From the NCBI GenBank assembly GCA_026708085.1, contig JAPOVP010000134.1, forward strand, positions 1 to 48,254: DNA of 48,254 nucleotides, written 5' to 3'. This DNA comes from Caldilineaceae bacterium (GTDB lineage: Bacteria > Chloroflexota > Anaerolineae > Caldilineales > Caldilineaceae). The translations under genes and the position numbers were made by a program. Below, one piece after another: positions 26,184-34,295 of this stretch. A model generated the notes under the pieces. That model had not been told where the DNA came from, ran no database searches, and saw only the letters and a program-made list of their open reading frames with translations. Within the stretch, counting starts at the first letter, position 1, and every line of letters begins with the position of its first letter.

Positions 26184-27998
26184 ATGAACCTGGAACACAT
26201 TCGCAACTTCTGTATCATCGCCCACATTGACCACGGCAAGAGCACACTTGCCGATCGACTCATCCAGCACACCGGGACCGTCACCGACCGGGAGATGAAG
26301 GAGCAGCTGCTCGACTCCATGGATCTGGAGCGCGAAAAGGGAGTCACGATCAAAGCCAGCGCCGTGCGCATGATCTACCGCCGCCAGTCCAACGGTGACC
26401 CCCCGGCCGACTATGAGATGAACCTCATCGACACACCCGGCCACGTCGACTTTACCTATGAGGTCAAGCGCGCCCTGCAGGCATGCGAAGGCGCAATTCT
26501 CGTCGTAGACGCCTCCCAGGGAATCCAGGCCCAGACCGTCGCCCACCTTCTGGCCGCAATGGAGCTTGACCTGACCATCGTCCCCGTCCTCAACAAGATC
26601 GATCTGCCGGCTGCTGTGCCCGATGAAGTTGCCCGCGATATCGAAGACCTGCTGGCCGTACCCGCCTCCGACATCCTCCGCATCAGTGCCAAGGACAGTA
26701 TCAACATCGAGGAGGTCCTGGAAGAGATCGTGCACCAGGTACCTCCCCCGCTAGGCGACGCCCGCGAAAAGTTACAGGCCCTGATCTTCGACTGCCACTA
26801 TGACCCCTACAAGGGTGTTGTGGCCTACACCAGGGTCGTGAACGGCACCATCACGGCACCGGCCCCCCTGTACGCAATGTCCGGCGACAAACGAATCGAC
26901 CCAATCGAAATCGGAATCCTGACCCCCGCCCCCGTGAAGGCTTCGCGACTGACCGCCGGCGAAGTCGGCTATATCGCCACCGGCCTCAAGAGCGTGCAGG
27001 ACCTTGACGTCGGTGACACCATAACCCTGGCCGCCGACCCCGCTCCTGAACCGCTGCCCGGCTACGAGCCCATGAAACCAATGGTCTTCGCCGGCCTCTA
27101 TCCCACCGACTCCGATGACTACCATGATCTCCGCGACGCCCTCGAAAAACTGCATCTCAACGACGGCGCCCTCACCTATGAACCGGAGACCAGCCAGGCC
27201 TTGGGCTTCGGATTCCGCCTCGGCTTTCTCGGCCTCTTCCACATGGAGATCGTTCAGGAACGGCTTGAAAGGGAGTACGATCTGGACATCATTTTCACCG
27301 CTCCCTCAGTGGCCTACCGTGTGGTAACAACCGGTGGCGAAGAGTTTCTCCTCGAAAGTCCCGCCGATCTGCCCGATCCCAGCGAGATTGAACATATCGA
27401 GGAGCCTTTGTGCAGCCTGCAAATCTATGCCCCGTCCGAATACATCGGCCCAATCCTTGAAATGGTGACAAAGCGCCGCGGCCGCGTCAAAAACCAGCTC
27501 TGGTTGGATACAAAGCGCGTGGAGCTCAGTTTTCAGATTCCGCTGTCCGAGATTATTGTCGACTTCTACAACGAGCTAAAGGCCCGCACCCGCGGCTATG
27601 CCTCCATGGACTACGTCCTCGAGGTCTATCAGGCCTCCGATATGGTCAAGCTCGACGTCCTGGTCAATGGTCAACCCGTAGACGCCCTCAGCATCATCAT
27701 CCATCGCGAAAACGCCTATAACAAGGGCCAGCGCATGGTCAGCAAGATGAAGGACATCATCCCCCGACAGCAGTTCGTTGTCCCCATTCAGGCCGCCGTC
27801 GGCAATAAGGTAATCAGCCGCGCAAACGTGAAGGCGGTGCGCAAGGACGTGCTCTCCAAATGCTACGGCGGCGACGTGACCAGAAAGCGCAAACTGCTCG
27901 AAAACCAGAAGGCCGGCAAAAAACGCATGAAAATGGTCGGCTCTGTGGAGATCCCGCAGGAAGCCTTCATGACTGTCCTGAGCCTGGAGGATGAATAA
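26184..27998 (+). CDS. lepA: Elongation factor 4 (LepA), ribosome-associated GTPase
   Basis: The 604-residue translational GTPase has G1 AHIDHGKST (13-21), G3 DTPGHVDF, G4 NKIDLP, and an effector-loop threonine in KGVTIKA. EF-G-like domains II, III and V follow, with the LepA-specific C-terminal domain ending in SVEIPQEAFMTVLSL. LepA back-translocates or rescues stalled ribosomes and assists 30S maturation. Length matches the family (about 600). The upstream 126 bp shared with the divergent Lgt-like gene contains agtatact, a palindromic -10-like sequence at 26126-26133. rsmA starts eight bases before the lepA stop, so translation is coupled. Confidence 0.97.
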   Translation: MNLEHIRNFCIIAHIDHGKSTLADRLIQHTGTVTDREMKEQLLDSMDLEREKGVTIKASAVRMIYRRQSNGDPPADYEMNLIDTPGHVDFTYEVKRALQACEGAILVVDASQGIQAQTVAHLLAAMELDLTIVPVLNKIDLPAAVPDEVARDIEDLLAVPASDILRISAKDSINIEEVLEEIVHQVPPPLGDAREKLQALIFDCHYDPYKGVVAYTRVVNGTITAPAPLYAMSGDKRIDPIEIGILTPAPVKASRLTAGEVGYIATGLKSVQDLDVGDTITLAADPAPEPLPGYEPMKPMVFAGLYPTDSDDYHDLRDALEKLHLNDGALTYEPETSQALGFGFRLGFLGLFHMEIVQERLEREYDLDIIFTAPSVAYRVVTTGGEEFLLESPADLPDPSEIEHIEEPLCSLQIYAPSEYIGPILEMVTKRRGRVKNQLWLDTKRVELSFQIPLSEIIVDFYNELKARTRGYASMDYVLEVYQASDMVKLDVLVNGQPVDALSIIIHRENAYNKGQRMVSKMKDIIPRQQFVVPIQAAVGNKVISRANVKAVRKDVLSKCYGGDVTRKRKLLENQKAGKKRMKMVGSVEIPQEAFMTVLSLEDE

Positions 27999-28863
27999 CA
28001 ACACCCCTTCCCCAATCGATCTGCTCCGCCGCCACAATCTCAACCTGAAGAAATCCCTGGGCCAGAACCTCCTCATAGACGCTTCTCACCTGACCCGCAT
28101 CGCCGCCGCCGCTGACCTCGAGAAAACCGACACCGTCCTGGAGATCGGTCCCGGCCTCGGCGCACTGACGCATCAACTCGCCGAACAGGCCGGCCGCGTC
28201 ATTGCCGTCGAATTGGATCAGAGACTCATCCCTATTCTGCGCGCAGAGTTCGCCGGCCGGCCCCACGTTTCCTTTGTCCACGGTGATATTCTCGAACTTA
28301 CTCTCCCAGAGCTCTTAGGTACGCAACTGTCCTCCCCGGCAGGCCCTCCAACCGCAACCGCAAACTATAAGGTTGTCGCCAACCTTCCGTACTACATCAC
28401 GAGTGCTGTCTTGAGACATGTTTTGGAGAGTCTGCCTCCCCCCACACTGGCAGTCCTGCTGGTGCAGCAGGAAGTAGCCCAACGCATGGTTGCCCAACCC
28501 GGCGCAATGTCAATGCTGGCGGTAAGCGTGCAATTCTATGCCTGCCCTCGTGCACTGCAAAGAATCCCCGCCGGAGCCTTTCTGCCCCGTCCCAAAGTCG
28601 ATAGTCGTGTCGTGCGCCTGGATGTTCGTCCCCAACCCGCCGTCTCCGACGTGGAACCCGCCCACTTCTTCAGCACAGTTCGCGCCGGATTCGGCCAGCG
28701 TCGCAAGCAGCTTCGCAACAGTCTCAGCGCCGGACTGTCTTGTACGAAGGAGCAAGCGGATCACTGGCTGACCGCCTCCGGCATCGATCCCCGACGCCGC
28801 GCCGAAACTCTCTCCTTACCTGAGTGGGGCATGCTCGCCAAAACAGTCTACGGGTCAGCATGA
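27991..28863 (+). CDS. rsmA: 16S rRNA (adenine1518-N6/adenine1519-N6)-dimethyltransferase
   Basis: The 290-residue KsgA/RsmA methyltransferase dimethylates two adjacent adenines in helix 45 of 16S rRNA during late 30S assembly. It has the leading KKSLGQNLLID motif, the SAM-binding VLEIGPGLGALT, an acidic VIAVELDQRL, the catalytic NLPYYITS, and the C-terminal RAGFGQRRKQLRNSL helix. Start ATG 27991 overlaps the end of lepA by eight bases, and its own TGA overlaps the next gene. Sharing an operon with LepA fits, as both act on the small subunit. Confidence 0.96.
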   Translation: MNNNTPSPIDLLRRHNLNLKKSLGQNLLIDASHLTRIAAAADLEKTDTVLEIGPGLGALTHQLAEQAGRVIAVELDQRLIPILRAEFAGRPHVSFVHGDILELTLPELLGTQLSSPAGPPTATANYKVVANLPYYITSAVLRHVLESLPPPTLAVLLVQQEVAQRMVAQPGAMSMLAVSVQFYACPRALQRIPAGAFLPRPKVDSRVVRLDVRPQPAVSDVEPAHFFSTVRAGFGQRRKQLRNSLSAGLSCTKEQADHWLTASGIDPRRRAETLSLPEWGMLAKTVYGSA

Positions 28864-29960
28864 AGCAGGAAAGCGAAGAACTGCGTGCCCTGGTGGACTA
28901 TCTGGCGCGGGCGCTGCGGGCCGAGAACTCCCAAGCTATCGGCGCCAATTCAGAGAAGCCGGCCACTTCCGGAAACCCCGCAGTACTCCGAACAGAGGGA
29001 ACCATCCAATATCTGTCCCCACAGCCCTTAGACTATTGGCTATGGCAAAACTGGCGAATTCGCCATGTTGGCGGAGGGATGAACGGCCGCCTCTTCCGCG
29101 CGACCGGACCGGCAGGCGATGTTGCCGTTAAGTTCGCAATCCGCGACGAGCGCGACCGCGCCGGGAGGGAATGGGCCGCGCTCTCCATGCTGGCCGGAAA
29201 GTCGGCAACGCTCGCACCCCGTCCTCTCCTCCTCGAACGGGACAGGTACCCCCATCATGTCATTGTGCAATCCTGGTTGGATGGCGTATCGACAAACGCA
29301 ACGCCGGCAGATGACGCCGCCTGGGAGGCCCTCAGCCGGCACCTCCTGGAAGTCCATTCCCTTCCAATGAGTCCGGTACATCCCGCCATTCGACCCGTTG
29401 TACTCTCAGTTACATCGGCCTCGGACGCGTTGCGGGCTATTAGCTTTCAACACAGCTGCATGCCTCGAACCGACTGGTCCCAGGCCGTGAACGACCTCGT
29501 CGACCAGGCCCTTTCACTCACCTGGCCCCGCTGGCCGAGTCCGCCTCTGTGCTTCTGTCGCGGCGACCCCAACATCCGCAACTTCATCCGCCGCCCCCTC
29601 TCCTGGGCCTCCGTCGACTGGGAGTACAGCGGCAGGGGGGATCCGGCCTTCGAAATAGCCGATTTTCTCGCCCACGCCGCCCACGTCACCTGGCCGCGCC
29701 GCCAAAAGAGTCTCCTCGTAAACCTCTACTGCGCCCGCAGCGGCGACACTACGATCCGGGAACGGATCCCAGTCTATGAAACGCTCATGCTGGTCTGGTG
29801 GACGTTGCGCTTGGGGCGGCTGCTGTCGGAAGCACGATCAGGCGCTGACACCCGGCTCGCCGGACTCTCGCATTACTGGTATGAAGAGAAGTTGGAACTG
29901 CAACAGCAATACCTTCAACTGGCTGCCGCCGCGCTTGCTGACCGGGAGTTCGTTCTGTAA
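28860..29960 (+). CDS. Aminoglycoside phosphotransferase/choline-kinase-like protein
   Basis: This 366-residue kinase-fold protein has an N-lobe with VAVKFAIRDERDRAGREWAAL (lysine and glutamate of the ATP site). Its C-lobe has the Brenner-type motif CRGDPNIRNF (HGDxxxxN, with His replaced by Arg) and the DFG-equivalent SVDWEYSGRGDPAFEIADF. Such enzymes phosphorylate small alcohols such as choline, fructosamine, homoserine or antibiotics. The substrate is unknown and resistance should not be assumed. ATG 28860 overlaps the rsmA stop (ATGA), which indicates translational coupling. The gene is convergent with the recombinase-like gene, 38 bp away. Confidence 0.8.
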   Translation: MKQESEELRALVDYLARALRAENSQAIGANSEKPATSGNPAVLRTEGTIQYLSPQPLDYWLWQNWRIRHVGGGMNGRLFRATGPAGDVAVKFAIRDERDRAGREWAALSMLAGKSATLAPRPLLLERDRYPHHVIVQSWLDGVSTNATPADDAAWEALSRHLLEVHSLPMSPVHPAIRPVVLSVTSASDALRAISFQHSCMPRTDWSQAVNDLVDQALSLTWPRWPSPPLCFCRGDPNIRNFIRRPLSWASVDWEYSGRGDPAFEIADFLAHAAHVTWPRRQKSLLVNLYCARSGDTTIRERIPVYETLMLVWWTLRLGRLLSEARSGADTRLAGLSHYWYEEKLELQQQYLQLAAAALADREFVL

Positions 29961-29998
29961 ACCAGTCTCACGCCCTCGAATCTTGGCGGCACGCACCC

Positions 29999-30943
29999 CT
30001 ACGGCTGGCCGGCCAGCCTCTGGATTTTGGAGCTCGTCTCCCGCCAGGACACCTTACTCAGCCCCATTTTGAGCCTCAACCGCTCATCCTTCATTCCCTG
30101 CCTGAAGTCCCGTACCGCACTGGTCCATCGCAGCGTCTCAAAGCCCACTTGAACGCGGCGTATCCCCGCCCGCGTACCCGCCTCCTGCAACACGTACTCC
30201 AGGTTGCGGGGCGTACATTCAAAAAGAAAGTTTTCTGGCCTGTACTGTTCCAGGTACTGGTCGAGCGGTCCTAGAAAACTGGTGTTAAGCGAAAGCCTTC
30301 GATTCTTGTGAGCGTAGCGCTCTTCCTCATAGCGAATGTGCACCGACGGTTCTTGCGTTTCGGACCGTTCAATATCATCCAAAAGTATTTTGACCGCCTC
30401 GCTCTTTTTGATGCCGGTCTGTAGCAGCAGACTCACAAGCACATAAGGACGGGCATCCGACTTCCGAAGGTCCCAAAGCCAGTCCTGGCAGGCCCGCATC
30501 AGCTTGCCGGCATCGCTATTGTTGAGAATTACAGGCAGTGGCGTCCTGACCGAGTGCTGGACGATTGGTTCAGCCGGGTCGGTTCCGATCGCTCCCACGC
30601 TGTGCATCCAGGAGAAAAACACCTTGAGCGTAGTGATTCGCCGCGAAAGAGTCTTGGCACTGCACGGCCTTCCCCGTTCACTTTGCATCCATTCGAGAAA
30701 ATCCTCGAGGTGCTGCGTCTGAATCTCACGCAGGACCGCCGAACCGTCCATGAATGTTCGAAGTATTTTGAGATCGTTGGCAAACGCCTTGATCGTGTTC
30801 TCGCTGAACCCCTTGCTAACCATCTGTTCTTCATATTCGTCGATTGCGTTACCAAGCGGGCTGGTGGCTCTCAATGTAGGTGCAAGACTGCCCTCTGGAT
30901 CGACCTCTGCACCAGGCGCCTTCTGTGTCGAAATCTCGCTCAT
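29999..30943 (-). CDS. Tyrosine-recombinase-fold protein lacking catalytic residues
   Basis: The 314-residue protein has the lambda-integrase arrangement: an N-terminal SAM-like core-binding domain (about 31-120, YEEQMVSKGFSENTIKAFANDL and TTLKVFFSWM) and a catalytic-like domain (about 140-310). Of the canonical R-K-H-R-H-Y set, only the second Arg is evident (R272 in ETLRWTSA). The first Arg of TG[IL]R is K179, the box-II His is E269, LGH reads MGL at 293-295, and the expected nucleophilic Tyr position is S304. The frame is intact, so this looks like a repurposed DNA-binding protein rather than a recent pseudogene. agagg lies upstream of ATG 30943. It sits beside repeat copy 2, the window's accessory region. 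Confidence 0.75.
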   Translation of the reverse strand: MSEISTQKAPGAEVDPEGSLAPTLRATSPLGNAIDEYEEQMVSKGFSENTIKAFANDLKILRTFMDGSAVLREIQTQHLEDFLEWMQSERGRPCSAKTLSRRITTLKVFFSWMHSVGAIGTDPAEPIVQHSVRTPLPVILNNSDAGKLMRACQDWLWDLRKSDARPYVLVSLLLQTGIKKSEAVKILLDDIERSETQEPSVHIRYEEERYAHKNRRLSLNTSFLGPLDQYLEQYRPENFLFECTPRNLEYVLQEAGTRAGIRRVQVGFETLRWTSAVRDFRQGMKDERLRLKMGLSKVSWRETSSKIQRLAGQP

Positions 30944-31065
30944 TAGGTAACCTCTGCATCTGATAGCTGAGAAACGGGGCTCATCTCAGTTCAACTTGCG
31001 TATAGCCACTTTCAAATATATCTCCCACCAACCGAAAAGGCAACATACTCAAATCACTGGGTGCA
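30944..31065. other. Short spacer between recombinase-like gene and repeat copy 2
   Basis: This carries the upstream region of the minus-strand recombinase-like gene. I see no clear promoter. Confidence 0.4.
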
Positions 31066-31580
31066 TCCCAAAATAGGGGGTGAACAGTCGCATACCTTTG
31101 GAGGCACCCAAGCCATGGACAGTTCCCAATCCGGGTTTCCGCCAGAATTAGCGCCATCTCTGACACCTAACCCCTGTCCCCTGGCCCCTGCAGTTTTGGG
31201 CGGTCGGGCCTATTCGGCCCTCCCTTGTGCGGGGGCTCCGCCCCCGCAACGCCCCCTCTCCTACAACATGCCTCGCCGACCTGGTGTCGATATTGGTGAC
31301 TCGTGCCCAACCGAAAGAGTTTCGCCAAACCACGCCCCGCCAGTCCCCGAGCCAATCTTGCTCAGACAAGACCGCGTCACTCTCTCCTCACTCCTCTCCA
31401 CTCTCTCCTCGCCTTTGTGCCTGCCCTCGCACCCTCCCCAACTGACGGACGCCATCGTACGGCCAGGCCAGGCGCCTGCACTGCGTCTCCCCCAAAGATG
31501 GTAAACAACGCCAGCCACCGCTGGCGCCGATTCCCCGCCAGACTGTTCCCACCCCAAATCTGGGATGCACTCAATTCACT
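31066..31580. repeat. Intergenic repeat element, copy 2 (apparently complete)
   Basis: About 515 bp of non-coding sequence collinear with the window's two ends. Its left part (cccaaaatag, gaacagtcgcatacct, cagttcccaatccgggtttcc blocks) matches 48083-48150. The spacing from gcatacct to the core is 107 bp here and 105 bp in copy 3. The core at 31197-31256 holds the 42 bases shared with 48213-48254 and the 48 shared with 1-48, including the hairpin at 31229-31247. Its right part (tgtgcctgccc, accgctggcgc, tgggatgcac) matches copy 1. The flanks are diverged while the core is identical. Confidence 0.7.
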
Positions 31581-31994
31581 CGAAAACTTCCCAAAATGGT
31601 GCCAAACCTTCACGAACGTTTGGTGACTCCTCTGCCAAGTCCGGTCCTCACTTACATCCTTAACTGTCACCCAGTCACTAACCACTGATCACTACGGTTG
31701 GTTGACGTTCGTCTGAACAACGCCTTCCGTGTGCAAATTGCGGCTGATCATCGAATGTCTGCGCAGCTGTACATAGAAAACCTGATATGTCTTTGGTGCC
31801 CTCCGCGGACAAAAAGATGTTCTACGTAACCAGCGGACCTGCACGCTTTCTGTTCTAACCGAACTATGAGCGGGCTTCCCAAAACGTCAATGCAACCTGG
31901 CAACAATTTCAATTTCTCAACACCCGTTCCCGCACACCACAGACACTGGCTATTCAATCCCGGAACCGGGGGTATTGGAGTGAATTTCATCCAA
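31581..31994. other. Gene-free stretch with a short diverged repeat
   Basis: I see no gene here. A block at 31701-31746 (gttgacgttcgtctgaacaacg ... aattgcggctg) resembles 34049-34081, and 31675-31690 repeats the ccact-type motif found at 48178-48206. Confidence 0.4.
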
Positions 31995-32505
31995 ATGAAG
32001 TTTTGCGGGCACTCGCAATCGCCGTCGTAGCGCTCGCTAAAGCGGGATAGCGACCGGCTTCTACCACCGCAGAGGAAGTTCAGCCTGACGCCCCGGTTTC
32101 GGGAGCCAGGGATTCGTAGGCGGAAACCGAAACACAGCAGCCCGTAGGAGACCAAATCCGGAGCGGCGCCCTGTTCCCACTGACCGCCCCAGGTCCCGCC
32201 GTTGGCGGCGAGGCCATGCGCGACGCCACGCTCATCGACGCCGAAATGATCAACGCAAGGGCGGCCTTCTAGGGCGCCTTTCGCGTTATTTGCAGTCGAT
32301 AGCGAGGGCCTGCCGGAGAGGGGGGCTGCTGTAACAGAGAGGCTTTTCAGTCAGAAAGGGGTCGAGGCCATCGCCGGGGGCTACCACAGCTCCGATGGCG
32401 AAGTCGCTAAGGAGGTCGTCCGCGACAACAACATTCCCATTGTCCTGGCCAATACTTGGAACGACACCATTTACAGCGTGCAATATCCCCCAGTTGTTTC
32501 GCATC
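31995..32505 (+). pseudogene. Remnant of a branched-chain amino-acid-type ABC transporter solute-binding lipoprotein (LivK-like)
   Basis: Read with frame changes, this stretch spells a solute-binding lipoprotein. An ATG at 31995 is followed, after one frame slip, by a signal-peptide-like run RALAIAVVALAKAG. An Ala/Thr/Glu-rich linker comes next, then RSGALFPLTAPGPAVGGEAM and RDATLIDAEMINARAAF up to a TAG at 32270. A third frame from 32289 gives [17 protein letters not shown] and [20 protein letters not shown], followed by [15 protein letters not shown]. These match the N-terminal lobe of Peripla_BP_6 proteins (IGALFPLTGPGA..., AxxGGYHS, IPFLVANAW). Stops and frameshifts mean it cannot make protein. 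The C-terminal two thirds are missing. Confidence 0.65.
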
Positions 32506-32627
32506 GCGCCCTTCGTCAGCAGTATCCGCCCGCGGCGCGATGCCATCTCTTCTCCCAACACCAGATAGATCGGGCACGCGGGCGGGCAGAAGCCGCCGTG
32601 GACGCAACAGGCGGCGGCTTCAGCCAT
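32502..32627 (-). pseudogene. Remnant of a GlcF-like 4Fe-4S protein N-terminus
   Basis: On the minus strand, about 42 codons read [20 protein letters not shown] and [19 protein letters not shown]. This is strikingly like the first ferredoxin motif of glycolate oxidase iron-sulfur subunit (ACVHCGFCLPACPTY, LGEEMDSPRGRI). The second cluster cysteine is Gly, and similarity stops abruptly at about 32502, where the decayed solute-binding gene on the other strand begins. It looks like a rearrangement junction between two degraded genes. Confidence 0.55.
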
Positions 32628-32704
32628 CGACGGAGGTTTGTAGGCCCGGAGAATCTACCGAAAATGCTTGGCACAAGGAATATGAGTATCTGAACCTGCA
32701 CAGT

Positions 32705-33673
32705 TCAGATCGTCAATAGTACCTTGCCCTTGGCTTGGCGCGACTCCAGATGGCTATGCGCGCCGCGGGCGTCGTCAAGGGGGAAAGTGCTGTCGATGCG
32801 GATCTTCAGACTGCCCTCTGCAATCCAGGCGAAGATGTCATTGACGCGGCTTAGCAGTGCCTCTCGTGTCGGCACGTAGGATGCAAGGCTGGGCCGCGTC
32901 AGGAAGAGCGAGCCCTTCTGGTAGAGAATCTGCGGATCGACTGCGGGCACGACGCCGCTGGCCTGGCCGAACAGAACCATGGTGCCAAGCGGCTTGAGGC
33001 AGTCGAGGCTTCTCTCGAAGGTGTCGGCGCCTACCGAATCATATACCACCTCCACCCCTTCGCCGTCGGTCAGATCGCGGACCTTTTGGTCAAAGTCGCC
33101 CTCGATATAGCGAATGGTGGCATCGGCTCCGGCCTCTTGGGCGACACGCTCCTTCTCCTTGCCCAAGGCGACGCCGATCACGCGCGCGCCGCGCAGTTTT
33201 GCAACCTGCACCAGCAGCGCGCCGACACCGCCCCCCGCCGCATGGACTAGGCACGTGTCGCCGGGCTTGAGGGGGTAGGTGCTGCAAGCGAGGTAGTGGG
33301 CAGCCAAGCCCTGGACCATTGCGGCCGCGCCCAGTTGCGCATCCACGCCGTCGCCGCGTTTGACCAGCACATCGGCGGGGACGACGGCATATTCGGTATA
33401 GGAGCCGATCGGCCCCCCATAGACCACAGCATCGCCGGCTGCGACCTCGGTCACGCCTTTGCCGACTGCATCCACGACCCCGGCGCCCTCGATGCCGGGT
33501 GTGAAGGGCAGCGGTAGTGAATACCACCCTCTGCGATGGTAGGTGTCGATAAAGTTGAGGCCGGCCACTTCGATTTTGACGCGGGCCTCGCCCGGGCCTG
33601 GTTGCGGCGTTGGCAGATCGACGATCTGAAGCACGTCAGGGTCGCCAACCTCTTGGACAAGAATCGCTTTCAT
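32705..33673 (-). CDS. NADPH:quinone reductase / zeta-crystallin-type zinc-free MDR oxidoreductase
   Basis: The 322-residue protein starts MKAILVQEVGDPDVLQIVDLP and shows the quinone-reductase pattern: GLNFIDTYHRRGWY, PGIEGAGVV, the NADPH motif HAAGGGVGALLVQ and VYDSVGADTFERSLDCLKPLG. The zinc-ligand residues of alcohol dehydrogenases are absent. It probably reduces quinones or alpha,beta-unsaturated carbonyls with NADPH. Start ATG 33673 is set by a strong aaggagg seven bases upstream; the long upstream extension of the frame is not translated. It neighbours the decayed gene remnants, downstream. Confidence 0.9.
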   Translation of the reverse strand: MKAILVQEVGDPDVLQIVDLPTPQPGPGEARVKIEVAGLNFIDTYHRRGWYSLPLPFTPGIEGAGVVDAVGKGVTEVAAGDAVVYGGPIGSYTEYAVVPADVLVKRGDGVDAQLGAAAMVQGLAAHYLACSTYPLKPGDTCLVHAAGGGVGALLVQVAKLRGARVIGVALGKEKERVAQEAGADATIRYIEGDFDQKVRDLTDGEGVEVVYDSVGADTFERSLDCLKPLGTMVLFGQASGVVPAVDPQILYQKGSLFLTRPSLASYVPTREALLSRVNDIFAWIAEGSLKIRIDSTFPLDDARGAHSHLESRQAKGKVLLTI

Positions 33674-34295
33674 CGAAATCCTCCTTTGCTGATGGGATGA
33701 GAGAGCTGGGGCTTTCACTGAAAGGTCAGGATGCTGAAAGCCTGGGAGATGACTATGGTACAGAGGGAATAATGTTCGTTGGTACGATAGGGGAAAGTCG
33801 TTTTCATGAACCCGGTTGCAAGGATTCAACCTGGCTCTTCGTTCCTAACCATGCCAGCTTGCAATAAGCATATGCAATACGAACAGAAAGAGCAACAGAC
33901 CGATGATGTAGTCTAGACAATCGCAAAATGTCAATTTGCACGCTTGTTCTCTCTATAGGTAATGGTTTGACTCTGATCGTCCAAATCCATGGGCCAACAT
34001 CCTACTCTCCAATAAAACAGACGGTAACACCTGAGGGTACCGGGGCTCGTTGACGAATGTCTGATCAGCGAATTGCGGCTGGTCCGCGCAGAGCCGCCCA
34101 GTCACGCACAGAGAACGCGAAACGCCTTTAGCCGTTCTTCGCCCCCGCAATTTCTTTGACATGTTTTGTGCCTTTTTGTACAATGTCGTTCGGGTGCCGC
34201 ATCCCTACCCAAAACGTCTGCACACCGCAACTGGATTGCGCTACCGCAGGTTCAACAACAAGACGATCTGGTCTGGGCCCGTTGAGGAATGAGGA
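33674..34295. other. 622-bp divergent intergenic region
   Basis: The right part holds the cox promoter at 34156-34184. At 34049-34081 lies a block related to 31701-31746. I see no gene and no clear promoter for the minus-strand quinone reductase. Confidence 0.5.
34156..34184 (+). promoter_or_regulatory. Near-consensus sigma-70 promoter for the cox cluster
   Basis: TTGACA (34156-34161), exactly 17 bases, then TACAAT (34179-34184), 111 bp before the coxB ATG. This is the best promoter match I found in the window. It predicts a leader of about 105 nt. Confidence 0.7.

Noticed and set aside
31061..31685. Several overlapping short frames in repeat copy 2
   Set aside because: Pro/Arg-rich translations in many frames come from the GC-rich repeat; none has a ribosome-binding site or family motif.
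31748..32155. A 135-codon minus-strand frame in the accessory gap
   Set aside because: It lies across the signal-peptide part of the solute-binding remnant and shows no protein-like pattern.
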